Below the pieces are notes generated by a model. The model saw nothing but the letters and a program-made list of their open reading frames with translations. It did not search any database and was not told where the DNA came from. The translations under genes and the position numbers were made by a program. Shown here in pieces: positions 8,701 through 16,148 of a DNA stretch of 64,000 nucleotides (within the stretch, counting starts at the first letter, position 1; each line of letters begins with the position of its first letter). The stretch spans positions 496,001 through 560,000 of the forward strand of contig NZ_NIHE01000001.1 of assembly GCF_002806995.1 (NCBI RefSeq), in the 5' to 3' direction. The stretch is from Confluentibacter lentus. Its GTDB lineage: Bacteria; Bacteroidota; Bacteroidia; Flavobacteriales; Flavobacteriaceae.

Positions 8701-9160
8701 AACCGCTTTTGAAGCCAACGAAAGCATCAGTGAAAACTTTGCCAGTAAAAATTTTAATTTCAACCAAAACCGTTTTAATCCTAAAATCTCCTATTTACTG
8801 GGTGATAATACCCGCTTCGATTTGTTTTATCAATACGCTTCCAAAGACAATACTATTGGTGATTTAGAATCCTTAAAACAACAAAAATATGGCACCTCAT
8901 TTACATTTGCCAACAATGAAAAAGGTGCCATAAATGGGGAATTTAATTATTTTTCGAATGTGTTTGTTGGAAACCCAAATACGCCCGTAAGTTACCAAAT
9001 GCTTGAAGGGTTGCAGCCTGGTAAAAATTTTACATGGACTTTGTTGGCACAAAAAAAATTAACTGATTTCTTGGACATAAACTTAAGTTATTACGGTAGA
9101 AAAACTGAAACCAGCAAAACCATCCATACAGGAAGCGTTCAATTAAAAGCTTATTTTTAA
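5750..9160 (+). CDS. Large outer-membrane beta-barrel protein of unknown function
   Basis: The 1136-residue protein has a signal peptide (MRHIAAILIFLIGFCGFSQ). Its mature N-terminal part (about 25-125) looks like a small beta domain. The rest is built of alternating hydrophobic/polar strands with many Phe, Tyr and Asn, as in outer-membrane barrels, and ends in LKAYF with a terminal Phe. A marked conserved-looking block is SGSISRGVTVGNNQNSVL, then RAGDIDLQNTNSYFANF. No plug domain, TonB box or type IX secretion tail is visible. I recognise it as a conserved Bacteroidota outer-membrane protein but know no function for it. It stands alone and is divergent from xth. Confidence 0.75.
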   Translation: MRHIAAILIFLIGFCGFSQNQPSNYRTKKVAVNDTIVIDSVSINPNSFSIKDKNNVLVNSAFYTIDFPKAILILKQPLETDSITIDYLRFPDFLTKTYKQLDENIIVENTENQQKLYKLSQPNDTKNFIPFDGLTTSGSISRGVTVGNNQNSVLRSELDLQISGKLNDKVSLRASIQDANIPLQESGYSQRLDEFDQVFIELFSDTWSIRAGDIDLQNTNSYFANFSKRVQGLFVNTKFGNEDSQTNVFAAGALVRGQFTRSQFTAQEGNQGPYKLQGQNGELFVLIVSGSETVYVNGVVVQRGENKDYIIDYNAGEIIFNSTFPITSEMRITVDYQFSERNYSRLVAYGGGHHQSEKLSFGVSVYSENDSKNQPLQQNLSEEQVQILADAGDDKSLMVAPSGVLEPYNENRILYKKEFINGVEAYVFSNNPEDELYRVTFSQVGPNQGNYVLSSINAINNIYEYVEPIAGIPQGNFNPIVQLVAPTKLQIAVLNGQYNPTEKTNIRFEAAGSKNDLNLFSTTDDANNDGFAGKLKITQTIFKKDSLWTLDAFADADYIHKNFKTIQRLYNAEFSRDWNIDTPLGNQQLIITGLNLFHPEKGSANYHFEHLEFSENFNGNRHVFNANLFLNKFQITSYSSFLNAESNINTSTFLRSFNRVTYNMKNNWVGTKLAIEDNEQTNKSTSQLTPLSQKFKSYEVFTGVGDSLRVFAEIGYKFRVNDSIKNNQLQKVNSSNTFYLKSKLIQNTNTNLALYANYRTLKNEDETIEDERSINSRIQYNQNLFKQLLLWNTLFETNSGAFPQQDFTYVEVEPGQGTYTWIDYNNNGIQELEEFEIAQFQDQGKYIRVLLPNRIFVKTHQNRFSQTVTFNPSQWAVSEDTSEKFWSHFYNQTSYLIDRKIRRDGNNFNLNPFENDADNQLGLQLNFRNVLFFNRGKQHYTTSYTYLSNKSTNTLSIGFIENSLKSHQLNIIHKIEESWLLNFLTAFEANESISENFASKNFNFNQNRFNPKISYLLGDNTRFDLFYQYASKDNTIGDLESLKQQKYGTSFTFANNEKGAINGEFNYFSNVFVGNPNTPVSYQMLEGLQPGKNFTWTLLAQKKLTDFLDINLSYYGRKTETSKTIHTGSVQLKAYF

Positions 9161-9208
9161 AAGCTTTATGAGAAATAATCAATCATTTTTCGTAATATTA
9201 CTTCTAGT

Positions 9209-9601
9209 ATGAGTAAACTAGTTGTCATCATTTATTCTTTTTTGATTCTTTTTCAAAGTTTCAACATTAACATTGAAGACATTTCAAAGTTCAATGCCCT
9301 TTTGGAACATGCTCAGTATCACAAAGAAATGTATGGCGACACTTTTTTTGAATTTTTATCTGAGCATTATGGCGATGACATGGTATCGCATGGAAACAAA
9401 CATAGCGAACATCAGGATTTACCTTTCAAAGACCACCATCATATCCTTTGCCATATTAACACTCCTTTCATACTTACACCACAATTAAACTACGTTATTA
9501 ATTATCAAGAATTTACAGAAAAACCTGTGATTTTTTTATACAAAGAATCTTTTTCTTCCTTTGAAAAACCATCCGTTTTTCAACCTCCCAAACTAACCTA
9601 A
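9209..9601 (+). CDS. Small His-rich exported protein preceding a metal efflux pump
   Basis: The 130-residue protein has one N-terminal hydrophobic segment (MSKLVVIIYSFLILFQSF) and then a His- and acid-rich stretch, with HAQYHKEMYGD, EHYGDDMVSHGNKHSEHQD and KDHHHILCHI. It ends in VFQPPKLT, an ending I associate with such proteins beside CusA/CzcA genes in Bacteroidota (from memory). The His cluster suggests periplasmic binding of a divalent metal, and the gene lies 75 bases upstream of the RND pump, so a role as metal-binding accessory or sensor is a reasonable inference. No family name can be given. Confidence 0.65.
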   Translation: MSKLVVIIYSFLILFQSFNINIEDISKFNALLEHAQYHKEMYGDTFFEFLSEHYGDDMVSHGNKHSEHQDLPFKDHHHILCHINTPFILTPQLNYVINYQEFTEKPVIFLYKESFSSFEKPSVFQPPKLT

Positions 9602-9676
9602 TTCCTTTTTATATCTTTTTAAACTATTCAAATTGAACTATTTGAGTAGCTTTTATTAATTTCTATTAAATGAATT

Positions 9677-12600
9677 ATGTTAGAAAACATTATAAAATTC
9701 AGCTTAAAGAATAAGCTCGTTATTCTACTGTTTACAGCTTCTATTATTGGCTTCGGAATTATTTCGTTAACCCAAATTCCCATTGGTGCTGTGCCCGATA
9801 TTACCAATAACCAAGTACAAGTAATCACGACGTCTAGAAATTTATCTACCCAAGATATTGAGCAATTTATTACCTACCCCATTGAACTTGAGATGGCAAA
9901 TCTGCCTGGAGTAGAAGAAATTCGATCAGTTTCAAAATTTGGCCTTTCTGTAGTAACTATTGTCTTCGAAGATAATATGGGTACTTATTTACCCCGACAA
10001 CTGATTGCCGAAAAAATAAAATCTGCCAGCGAAAAAATCCCTGAAGGTTTTGGGTCGCCAGAAATGGGTCCTATCACCACTGGTTTAGGTGAAATTTACC
10101 AATATATTTTAGATGTAAAACCTGAATTTAAGAATCACTACACTACCACAGAATTAAGAACTATTCAAGATTGGATTGTTAAACGGCAACTTTCTGGTAT
10201 TCCCGGTGTTGTTGAAGTGAATACTTGGGGCGGACATTTAAAACAATATGAAATAGCTATAAATCCCCAAAAACTGAAAGCCATGAATATTGATTACATG
10301 GCTGTTTTTAATGCTCTAGAAAAAAATAATAGCATTGCTGGCGGCGGATACATTGAAAAAACCAACAAAGCCTTTTTTATTCGCGGTGAAGGTTTGGTAG
10401 CATCATTAGAAGATATTGAAAATATTGTTATAAAAAATGATGGCTTACCCATTTACATTAAAGATATTGGTGAGGTAGGCTTTGGTAGTGCCACTCGTTT
10501 TGGTGCCATCACAGGAAACGGTGAAGGCGAAAAAGTATTGGGGCAAGTTATGATGTTAAAAGACGGTAATTCCAAAGAAGTTATTGATGCCGTTAAGGAC
10601 CGTGTTGCTTCCATTCAAAATTCCCTTCCTGAAGGTGTGTATATTAATGGTTTTTTGGAACGAAGCGAGCTTATTGGAAAAACAACGTTTACTGTTGCTG
10701 AAAACTTAATACTGGGTTCGCTCATCGTCATTTTTGTGGTGGTTTTGCTATTGGGAAATTTACGATCCGGATTGGTAGTGGCATCGGTGATTCCCTTATG
10801 CCTGTTGTTTGCTATTTCATTAATGAACATCTTCGGCATTGACGCTAATTTAATGAGCTTGGGAGCCATCGATTTCGGAATCATCATTGATGGTGCCGTT
10901 ATCATAGTAGAATTTATTGCTTTTCAAATTACGTCACAAAGTGGAAAAATTAAAGCCCTATCATTTAAGGATCAGCAATCAACCATAGATGCTATTACAC
11001 ATAAAAGTGCAGCTAAAATGATGAACTCTGCCATTTTTGGGCAGCTTATTATTCTCATTGTATTCATTCCCATTTTATCATTAAGTGGCGTAGAAGGAAA
11101 AATGTTTAAACCTATGGCGTTAACGTTCAGTTTTGCATTAATAGGCGCCATGATTTTTTGTTTGACCTATGTTCCTGTAATTTCTTCCATGTTTTTAAAA
11201 CCAAATAAACAAAGTGATAAAAATATTTCGGTTAGAATCATGACATTTTTAACCAAACTATACAAACCATCTATCCATTGGGCATTAGAAAATAAAAAAA
11301 TAGTCGTCTCGCTTGCAGGACTTTTACTGGCGATAAGTATTTGGATTTTCAGTACCATGGGAGGGGAATTTGTCCCTACGTTAGATGAAGGGGATTTTGT
11401 TATTCAACCCGTTTTAAAAACAGGAACCTCTTTAAGCAAAACCATTGAAATTACCACAAAAATTGAAAAAATCCTTTTGGACAAATTTCCCGAAGTAGAT
11501 CAAGTTGTTAGCAGAATTGGTGCCGCTGAAGTGCCTACAGACCCCATGAGTATGGAAGAAAGCGATGTGATTATCAAGTTAAAACCAAAAGATGAATGGG
11601 TTTCTGCAGAAAGCAAAGATGAATTAGCCGATAAATTTAAAGAAGCACTTGCTATTATTCCAGGCATGGAGGTTGAATTTACCCAACCTATTGAAATGCG
11701 CTTTAATGAGTTGATTACTGGTGTAAGAGCCGATGTGGCTATTAAAATTTTTGGAGAAGACTTATCCATTTTAACACATAAAGCAAATGAAATTAAAACG
11801 CTAATTCAAAACGTGGAAGGTGCATCAGACATCATCATTGAAAAAGTAGAAGGCTTACCGCAAATGACCGTAACGTTTAACCGAAGCAAGATTGCACGAT
11901 ATGGCTTGAATATCTCCGATATAAACGAATTAATCTCCATGGGATTTGCGGGTAAAACCGTGGGGACTGTTTTTGAAGGCGAAAAACGATTTGATATGGT
12001 TATTCGATTGGATGAAGCACACCGCGAAAATATAGAAAATCTAGAAAACCTATATGTTGACACACCAAGTGGATTGAAGATTCCTTTAACGGAACTAGCC
12101 GAAATACAATACAATATGGGACCTGCTAAAATTTCAAGAGATGATACGAAACGACGCATTGTAGTGGGCATTAATGTTAGAAACCGGGATTTACAATCTG
12201 TTGTAGATGATGTCAGGCAAATTATTGAAAGCAAAGTAACACTACCTGTAGGTTATAGTATTAGTTATGGCGGGCAATTTGAAAACTTGCAAAGCGCCAA
12301 AGCACGGTTAATGATTGCGGTACCTATTGCACTGATACTTATTTTTATTTTGCTTCACTTTGCCTTTGGCTCTATAAAAGAGGCTGCTATGGTATATTCA
12401 GCCATACCCCTTTCTGCTGTTGGGGGTATATTATTACTATGGATAAGGGACATGCCTTTTAGTATTTCTGCAGGTGTTGGCTTTATTGCACTTTTTGGTA
12501 TAGCCGTACTTAATGGCATTGTATTAATTGAACATTTTAAAGAACTTAAAGAGGAAGGGGTAAACAATATAGAAGAGCGTATAAAAAGAGGAACGGCAGA

Positions 12601-13987
12601 ACGATTAAGACCAGTTCTATTAACAGCCGCTGCCGCAGCTTTAGGGTTTTTGCCCATGGCTATTTCTACGAATGCCGGAGCAGAAGTACAACGCCCATTG
12701 GCCACCGTTGTTATTGGCGGTTTGGTAACTGCAACCATTCTTACCCTCATTGTTTTACCAGTTTTATACGCTTGGTTCGAAGAAAAAACTGAAATTAAAA
12801 TGAATAAAAAAACCATAATATCTGTAATCATCATACTTTTTGCTCTAAAAATAGACGCGCAAAACAAACCGTTAACTGTTGATGAAACTTTCAATTTAGC
12901 CATTGAAAATAATGCCGATTTAAAAGCATATTCCTTAAAAACAGATGAAGCTAACGCCTTAATTGGCAGTGCTTTTAATTTTGATAAAACATCGGTTTAT
13001 TACAACTACGATGAAAATAATTTAGCCATTAATGGAATTCCTTTAAAGGTTTTTGGAGTCTCCCAAGATTTTAAATTTCCAACGGTTTATTTTGCCGAAA
13101 AAAAAGTTAACAAAGCAAAATCGAATCTTCAGGAATCCAATTATGATATCAGATTACAGAGCTTAAAGCGGGATGTTTATTTAGCTTATTATAATTTGAT
13201 TTATACCAAAAACAAAGCTAAAACTTTTAAATATTTAGATAGCTTATTTCAAAATTTTGCTAGTGCCGCAGAACGTCGTTTTGAACTTGGAGAAACCAAC
13301 TATTTGGAAATGATTCATGCGAAATCTAAACGTAAATTATTAGAAACTACTTATAAAAAATCGCTACAAGACGTTGTTTTAGCCGAAGAGGAATTAAAAA
13401 AATTAGTGCAAGTGGATAGTTTAACAATCTTAGATGTTCCTCTAAATAAACTTGAATTAGAAACTATTTCTGTAGACAGCAATATAGGACTTTTATATTA
13501 TGAAGAATCTAAACACTACTACAAAGCTTTAAATCAACAAGAAAAACAAAATCTGTTGCCAGATTTAAGCATTGAATATTTTCAAGGCTCCAATAGTAGT
13601 TTAAACAACATACAAGGCTATCAATTTGGATTGAAAATTCCTTTGCTTTTTAGCGGTAATGCTTCAAAAATAAAAGCATCAAAAATCGCCCAGGACATTG
13701 TTGAAGCTGAAAAACAAGATTATAAAGTTAAGTTACAAGCCGAATATAACATGTTGTTAGCCCGACTTGAGCAACAGGATGAAGCTATTCGTTATTATGA
13801 TTCACAAGGAAAAACACTTTCAGAAGAAATTATCAAAACCGCCGACCGCACTTTTAAAGAAGGTGAAATCGACTTCTTTCAATATATACAAAGCATGGAA
13901 ACTGCCATGGAAATTGAGTTATCATACCTCAATAGCATCCATGCATACAACCAAACCATCATCGCTATCAATTATTTAATATTATAA
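9677..13987 (+). CDS. Heavy-metal efflux RND pump fused to a TolC-type outer-membrane channel
   Basis: One 1436-residue ORF. Residues 1 to about 1035 are an HME-RND inner-membrane pump of the CusA/CzcA family. The transmembrane-4 motif DFGIIIDGAVIIVE (Asp399, Asp405, Glu412) is the form described for divalent-cation exporters (Zn, Co, Cd), not the CusA silver/copper form. At Met1042 (base 12800) a typical Sec signal, MNKKTIISVIIILFALKIDA, begins inside the ORF. It leads into a TolC-like domain (about 1065-1436) with two coiled-coil repeats and no lipobox. Pump, channel and adaptor (next gene, 3 bases on) would form the tripartite system. Either one polypeptide is made and cut at the internal signal, or a second start is used. 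No separate tolC lies nearby. Confidence 0.9.
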   Translation: MLENIIKFSLKNKLVILLFTASIIGFGIISLTQIPIGAVPDITNNQVQVITTSRNLSTQDIEQFITYPIELEMANLPGVEEIRSVSKFGLSVVTIVFEDNMGTYLPRQLIAEKIKSASEKIPEGFGSPEMGPITTGLGEIYQYILDVKPEFKNHYTTTELRTIQDWIVKRQLSGIPGVVEVNTWGGHLKQYEIAINPQKLKAMNIDYMAVFNALEKNNSIAGGGYIEKTNKAFFIRGEGLVASLEDIENIVIKNDGLPIYIKDIGEVGFGSATRFGAITGNGEGEKVLGQVMMLKDGNSKEVIDAVKDRVASIQNSLPEGVYINGFLERSELIGKTTFTVAENLILGSLIVIFVVVLLLGNLRSGLVVASVIPLCLLFAISLMNIFGIDANLMSLGAIDFGIIIDGAVIIVEFIAFQITSQSGKIKALSFKDQQSTIDAITHKSAAKMMNSAIFGQLIILIVFIPILSLSGVEGKMFKPMALTFSFALIGAMIFCLTYVPVISSMFLKPNKQSDKNISVRIMTFLTKLYKPSIHWALENKKIVVSLAGLLLAISIWIFSTMGGEFVPTLDEGDFVIQPVLKTGTSLSKTIEITTKIEKILLDKFPEVDQVVSRIGAAEVPTDPMSMEESDVIIKLKPKDEWVSAESKDELADKFKEALAIIPGMEVEFTQPIEMRFNELITGVRADVAIKIFGEDLSILTHKANEIKTLIQNVEGASDIIIEKVEGLPQMTVTFNRSKIARYGLNISDINELISMGFAGKTVGTVFEGEKRFDMVIRLDEAHRENIENLENLYVDTPSGLKIPLTELAEIQYNMGPAKISRDDTKRRIVVGINVRNRDLQSVVDDVRQIIESKVTLPVGYSISYGGQFENLQSAKARLMIAVPIALILIFILLHFAFGSIKEAAMVYSAIPLSAVGGILLLWIRDMPFSISAGVGFIALFGIAVLNGIVLIEHFKELKEEGVNNIEERIKRGTAERLRPVLLTAAAAALGFLPMAISTNAGAEVQRPLATVVIGGLVTATILTLIVLPVLYAWFEEKTEIKMNKKTIISVIIILFALKIDAQNKPLTVDETFNLAIENNADLKAYSLKTDEANALIGSAFNFDKTSVYYNYDENNLAINGIPLKVFGVSQDFKFPTVYFAEKKVNKAKSNLQESNYDIRLQSLKRDVYLAYYNLIYTKNKAKTFKYLDSLFQNFASAAERRFELGETNYLEMIHAKSKRKLLETTYKKSLQDVVLAEEELKKLVQVDSLTILDVPLNKLELETISVDSNIGLLYYEESKHYYKALNQQEKQNLLPDLSIEYFQGSNSSLNNIQGYQFGLKIPLLFSGNASKIKASKIAQDIVEAEKQDYKVKLQAEYNMLLARLEQQDEAIRYYDSQGKTLSEEIIKTADRTFKEGEIDFFQYIQSMETAMEIELSYLNSIHAYNQTIIAINYLIL

Positions 13988-13990
13988 ACA

Positions 13991-15127
13991 ATGAAACACA
14001 TATATACCATACTTTTTTCGCTTGTTTTAATAGCTTGTGGAAATTCAGATAAAAACAATCAAACAGACATTTCAGCACCATCAAACAGCAACAACGTTGT
14101 AATCACTCAATCGCAATTTACTAGCGAACAAATGCAATTGGGAAAACTGTTAGAAACATCTTTTGATGAAACTATTAAAACCAGCGGGATAATTGATGTA
14201 CCTCCACAAAATAAAGCAAGCATTAGCACCTTTATGGGCGGATATATTACCAAAAACCCATTATTAATTGGCGATAAGGTAAAAAAAGGACAACTATTAG
14301 TAACGCTTGAGAATCCAGAATATGTTGAAACCCAGCAACGCTATTTAGAGATTTCAGAACAACTTAATTACTTGAAATCTGAATTCGACCGTCAAAAAAC
14401 ACTTTATGATGAAAAAATCACATCACAAAAAAACTTTCTAAAAGCTGAAAGTAGTTATAAAAGCAGTCTAGCACAATATAATGGCTTAAAGAAGACCTTA
14501 AACATGCTGAACATTAATCCATTGTCTGTTGAAAAAGGACAAATAACTTCAACAATCAATCTATATGCTCCCATTGATGGCTACGTCACAAAAGTGAACG
14601 CAAACAATGGCATGTATGTGTCGCCATCGGATATTATTATGGAAATTATTAATACTGAACATATTCACTTAGAATTATCAGTTTTTGAAAAAGATATTTT
14701 AAACGTGAAAAAAGACCAAAAAATACTATTTAAAATACCTGAAGCATCTAAAGACACTTTTGAAGCCAAAGTGCATTTAGTAGGCACTGTTATTGATGAA
14801 AAAAGTAGGATTGTTAAAGTACATGGACATATTATTGACGAAACTCAAGCTAATTTTATTGTTGGCATGTTTGTAGAGGCAACTATTATAAATAATGCGA
14901 CCAATTATTTAGCCCTACCAAATGATGCTATTGCTGAAGTTGATGGTGATTCTTTTGTACTTGTGTTAAAAAATAAAACAAGCGACAGCTTTTACTTTGA
15001 AAAAATCAAACTCGATATAGGAATACAAACAGAAACATTTACCGCCATAGCAAACCCAGACATTTTATTGAATAAAGAGATTTTAACAAAAGGAATTTAT
15101 ATGCTATTGAATGAAGGTGGAGAATAG
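13991..15127 (+). CDS. Periplasmic adaptor of the metal efflux system (CusB/CzcB type)
   Basis: A 378-residue membrane-fusion protein with a lipoprotein signal ending LVLIACGN (Cys 17). The order is beta-barrel strand, lipoyl half (GYITKNPLLIGDKVKKGQLLVTL), helical hairpin (about 110-165), second lipoyl half (INLYAPIDGYVTKVNANNGMYV) and C-terminal barrel. It links the RND pump to the outer-membrane channel in the periplasm. It begins 3 bases after the fused pump-channel gene, so the two are surely cotranscribed, with the His-rich gene probably first in the operon. The N-terminal metal-binding His domain of some CzcB proteins is not seen. Confidence 0.92.
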   Translation: MKHIYTILFSLVLIACGNSDKNNQTDISAPSNSNNVVITQSQFTSEQMQLGKLLETSFDETIKTSGIIDVPPQNKASISTFMGGYITKNPLLIGDKVKKGQLLVTLENPEYVETQQRYLEISEQLNYLKSEFDRQKTLYDEKITSQKNFLKAESSYKSSLAQYNGLKKTLNMLNINPLSVEKGQITSTINLYAPIDGYVTKVNANNGMYVSPSDIIMEIINTEHIHLELSVFEKDILNVKKDQKILFKIPEASKDTFEAKVHLVGTVIDEKSRIVKVHGHIIDETQANFIVGMFVEATIINNATNYLALPNDAIAEVDGDSFVLVLKNKTSDSFYFEKIKLDIGIQTETFTAIANPDILLNKEILTKGIYMLLNEGGE

Positions 15128-15143
15128 CCTTAAAAAGGATTTA

Positions 15144-16064
15144 CTATAGCCCTAACGTATCTATTTGTTTAAAAACAGAGATGATGGTATTTACGGCATC
15201 AATGTAAAATTCTGGTTGAATATTCTCAAAGTCATCTGTAGGTTGGTGGTAGTCTTTATGGTCTGCCACACCAAAATATAAAAACGGCATATTCTTTCTG
15301 TGAAATGATGCATGGTCTGAAGAATATGTCCAATTTTCTTGTAGATTTCCTCCATCATGTCCTGCTGTAAGCTTTATTTCTCCAAAAGGTTTGAAATTTA
15401 AAATGAATCGTTTTAAGGTTTCATTATACCGTGTCCCAACAACAAACAATTCTTTATCATCACTTCGGCTTATCATATCCATGTTTAAGTTTAACGTAAT
15501 TTTATTTAAAGGGATAATCGAATTTTCCACATAGTATTTAGACCCTCGAAGTCCAAGCTCCTCAGCATCAAAAGCAGCTAATATAACTGAATGCTTTGGC
15601 GGATTTTTTTTAAAATATTCGGCAAAACTAAACAAGGCACATAGTCCAGAAGCATTATCATCAGCTCCGTTAAATATATTGCCATTTTTAATCCCTTCGT
15701 GATCGTAATGGGCGCTAATGACTATAAAACTATTTGGTTTTTCGGTGCCTTTAATCCATCCCAATACATTGGTAGCTCTATAGTCCTTTCTTTGATCTAC
15801 AAATGAAAATGATTGTTCAAACGTATTACCTAATGGCAATAATCCGTAACTATAAAACTGATTAATAATATATTTTCTTGTTTTAATGCCACCATCAGAC
15901 CCTGTTCTTCTACCCTCATAGGCATCGGATGACAAGGTTTTCAAATGCATCAATAATAAATCCTGATTAAAGGGTAGACTGTCATTTATTTGGTTTTTTT
16001 GGGCATTTAATACTTGTAGCACAACCAAAGAAAAAAGACAGCAAATAAATATTTTTAGGCTCAT
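15144..16064 (-). CDS. M28-family zinc metallopeptidase, exported
   Basis: I place the start at the ATG at 16064, giving 306 residues with a proper signal peptide (MSLKIFICCLFSLVVLQVLNA). The longer ORF would start at 16103, inside the terminator stem of the upstream gene. The M28 metal-site motifs are in order: SAHYDHEG (His), NGADDNASG (bridging Asp), DAEELGLRG (catalytic Glu and metal Glu), NLNMDM (Asp) and SSDHASF...HQPTDDF (His). These enzymes are aminopeptidases with two zinc ions; here it acts outside the cytoplasm, probably in peptide scavenging. It is convergent with the adaptor gene, with 16 bases between stops. Confidence 0.9.
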   Translation of the reverse strand: MSLKIFICCLFSLVVLQVLNAQKNQINDSLPFNQDLLLMHLKTLSSDAYEGRRTGSDGGIKTRKYIINQFYSYGLLPLGNTFEQSFSFVDQRKDYRATNVLGWIKGTEKPNSFIVISAHYDHEGIKNGNIFNGADDNASGLCALFSFAEYFKKNPPKHSVILAAFDAEELGLRGSKYYVENSIIPLNKITLNLNMDMISRSDDKELFVVGTRYNETLKRFILNFKPFGEIKLTAGHDGGNLQENWTYSSDHASFHRKNMPFLYFGVADHKDYHQPTDDFENIQPEFYIDAVNTIISVFKQIDTLGL

Positions 16065-16093
16065 AGATTTTATAGGATGACCAAATCTAAATA

Positions 16094-16129
16094 AAAAATC
16101 CAAAGCAATTCATATTACTTTGGATTTTT
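16094..16129 (-). terminator. Terminator of the PiT transporter gene
   Basis: Perfect 12-bp stem AAAAATCCAAAG (16094-16105) / CTTTGGATTTTT (16118-16129), loop of twelve. It lies between the PiT stop (16149) and the M28 start (16064), reading minus. Confidence 0.85.
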
Positions 16130-16148
16130 GTTCTATAAACAATGGGTT

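Noticed and set aside
12355-12903. 182-codon minus-strand ORF inside the pump-channel gene
   Set aside because: Shadow ORF across the fusion point; no support as a gene.
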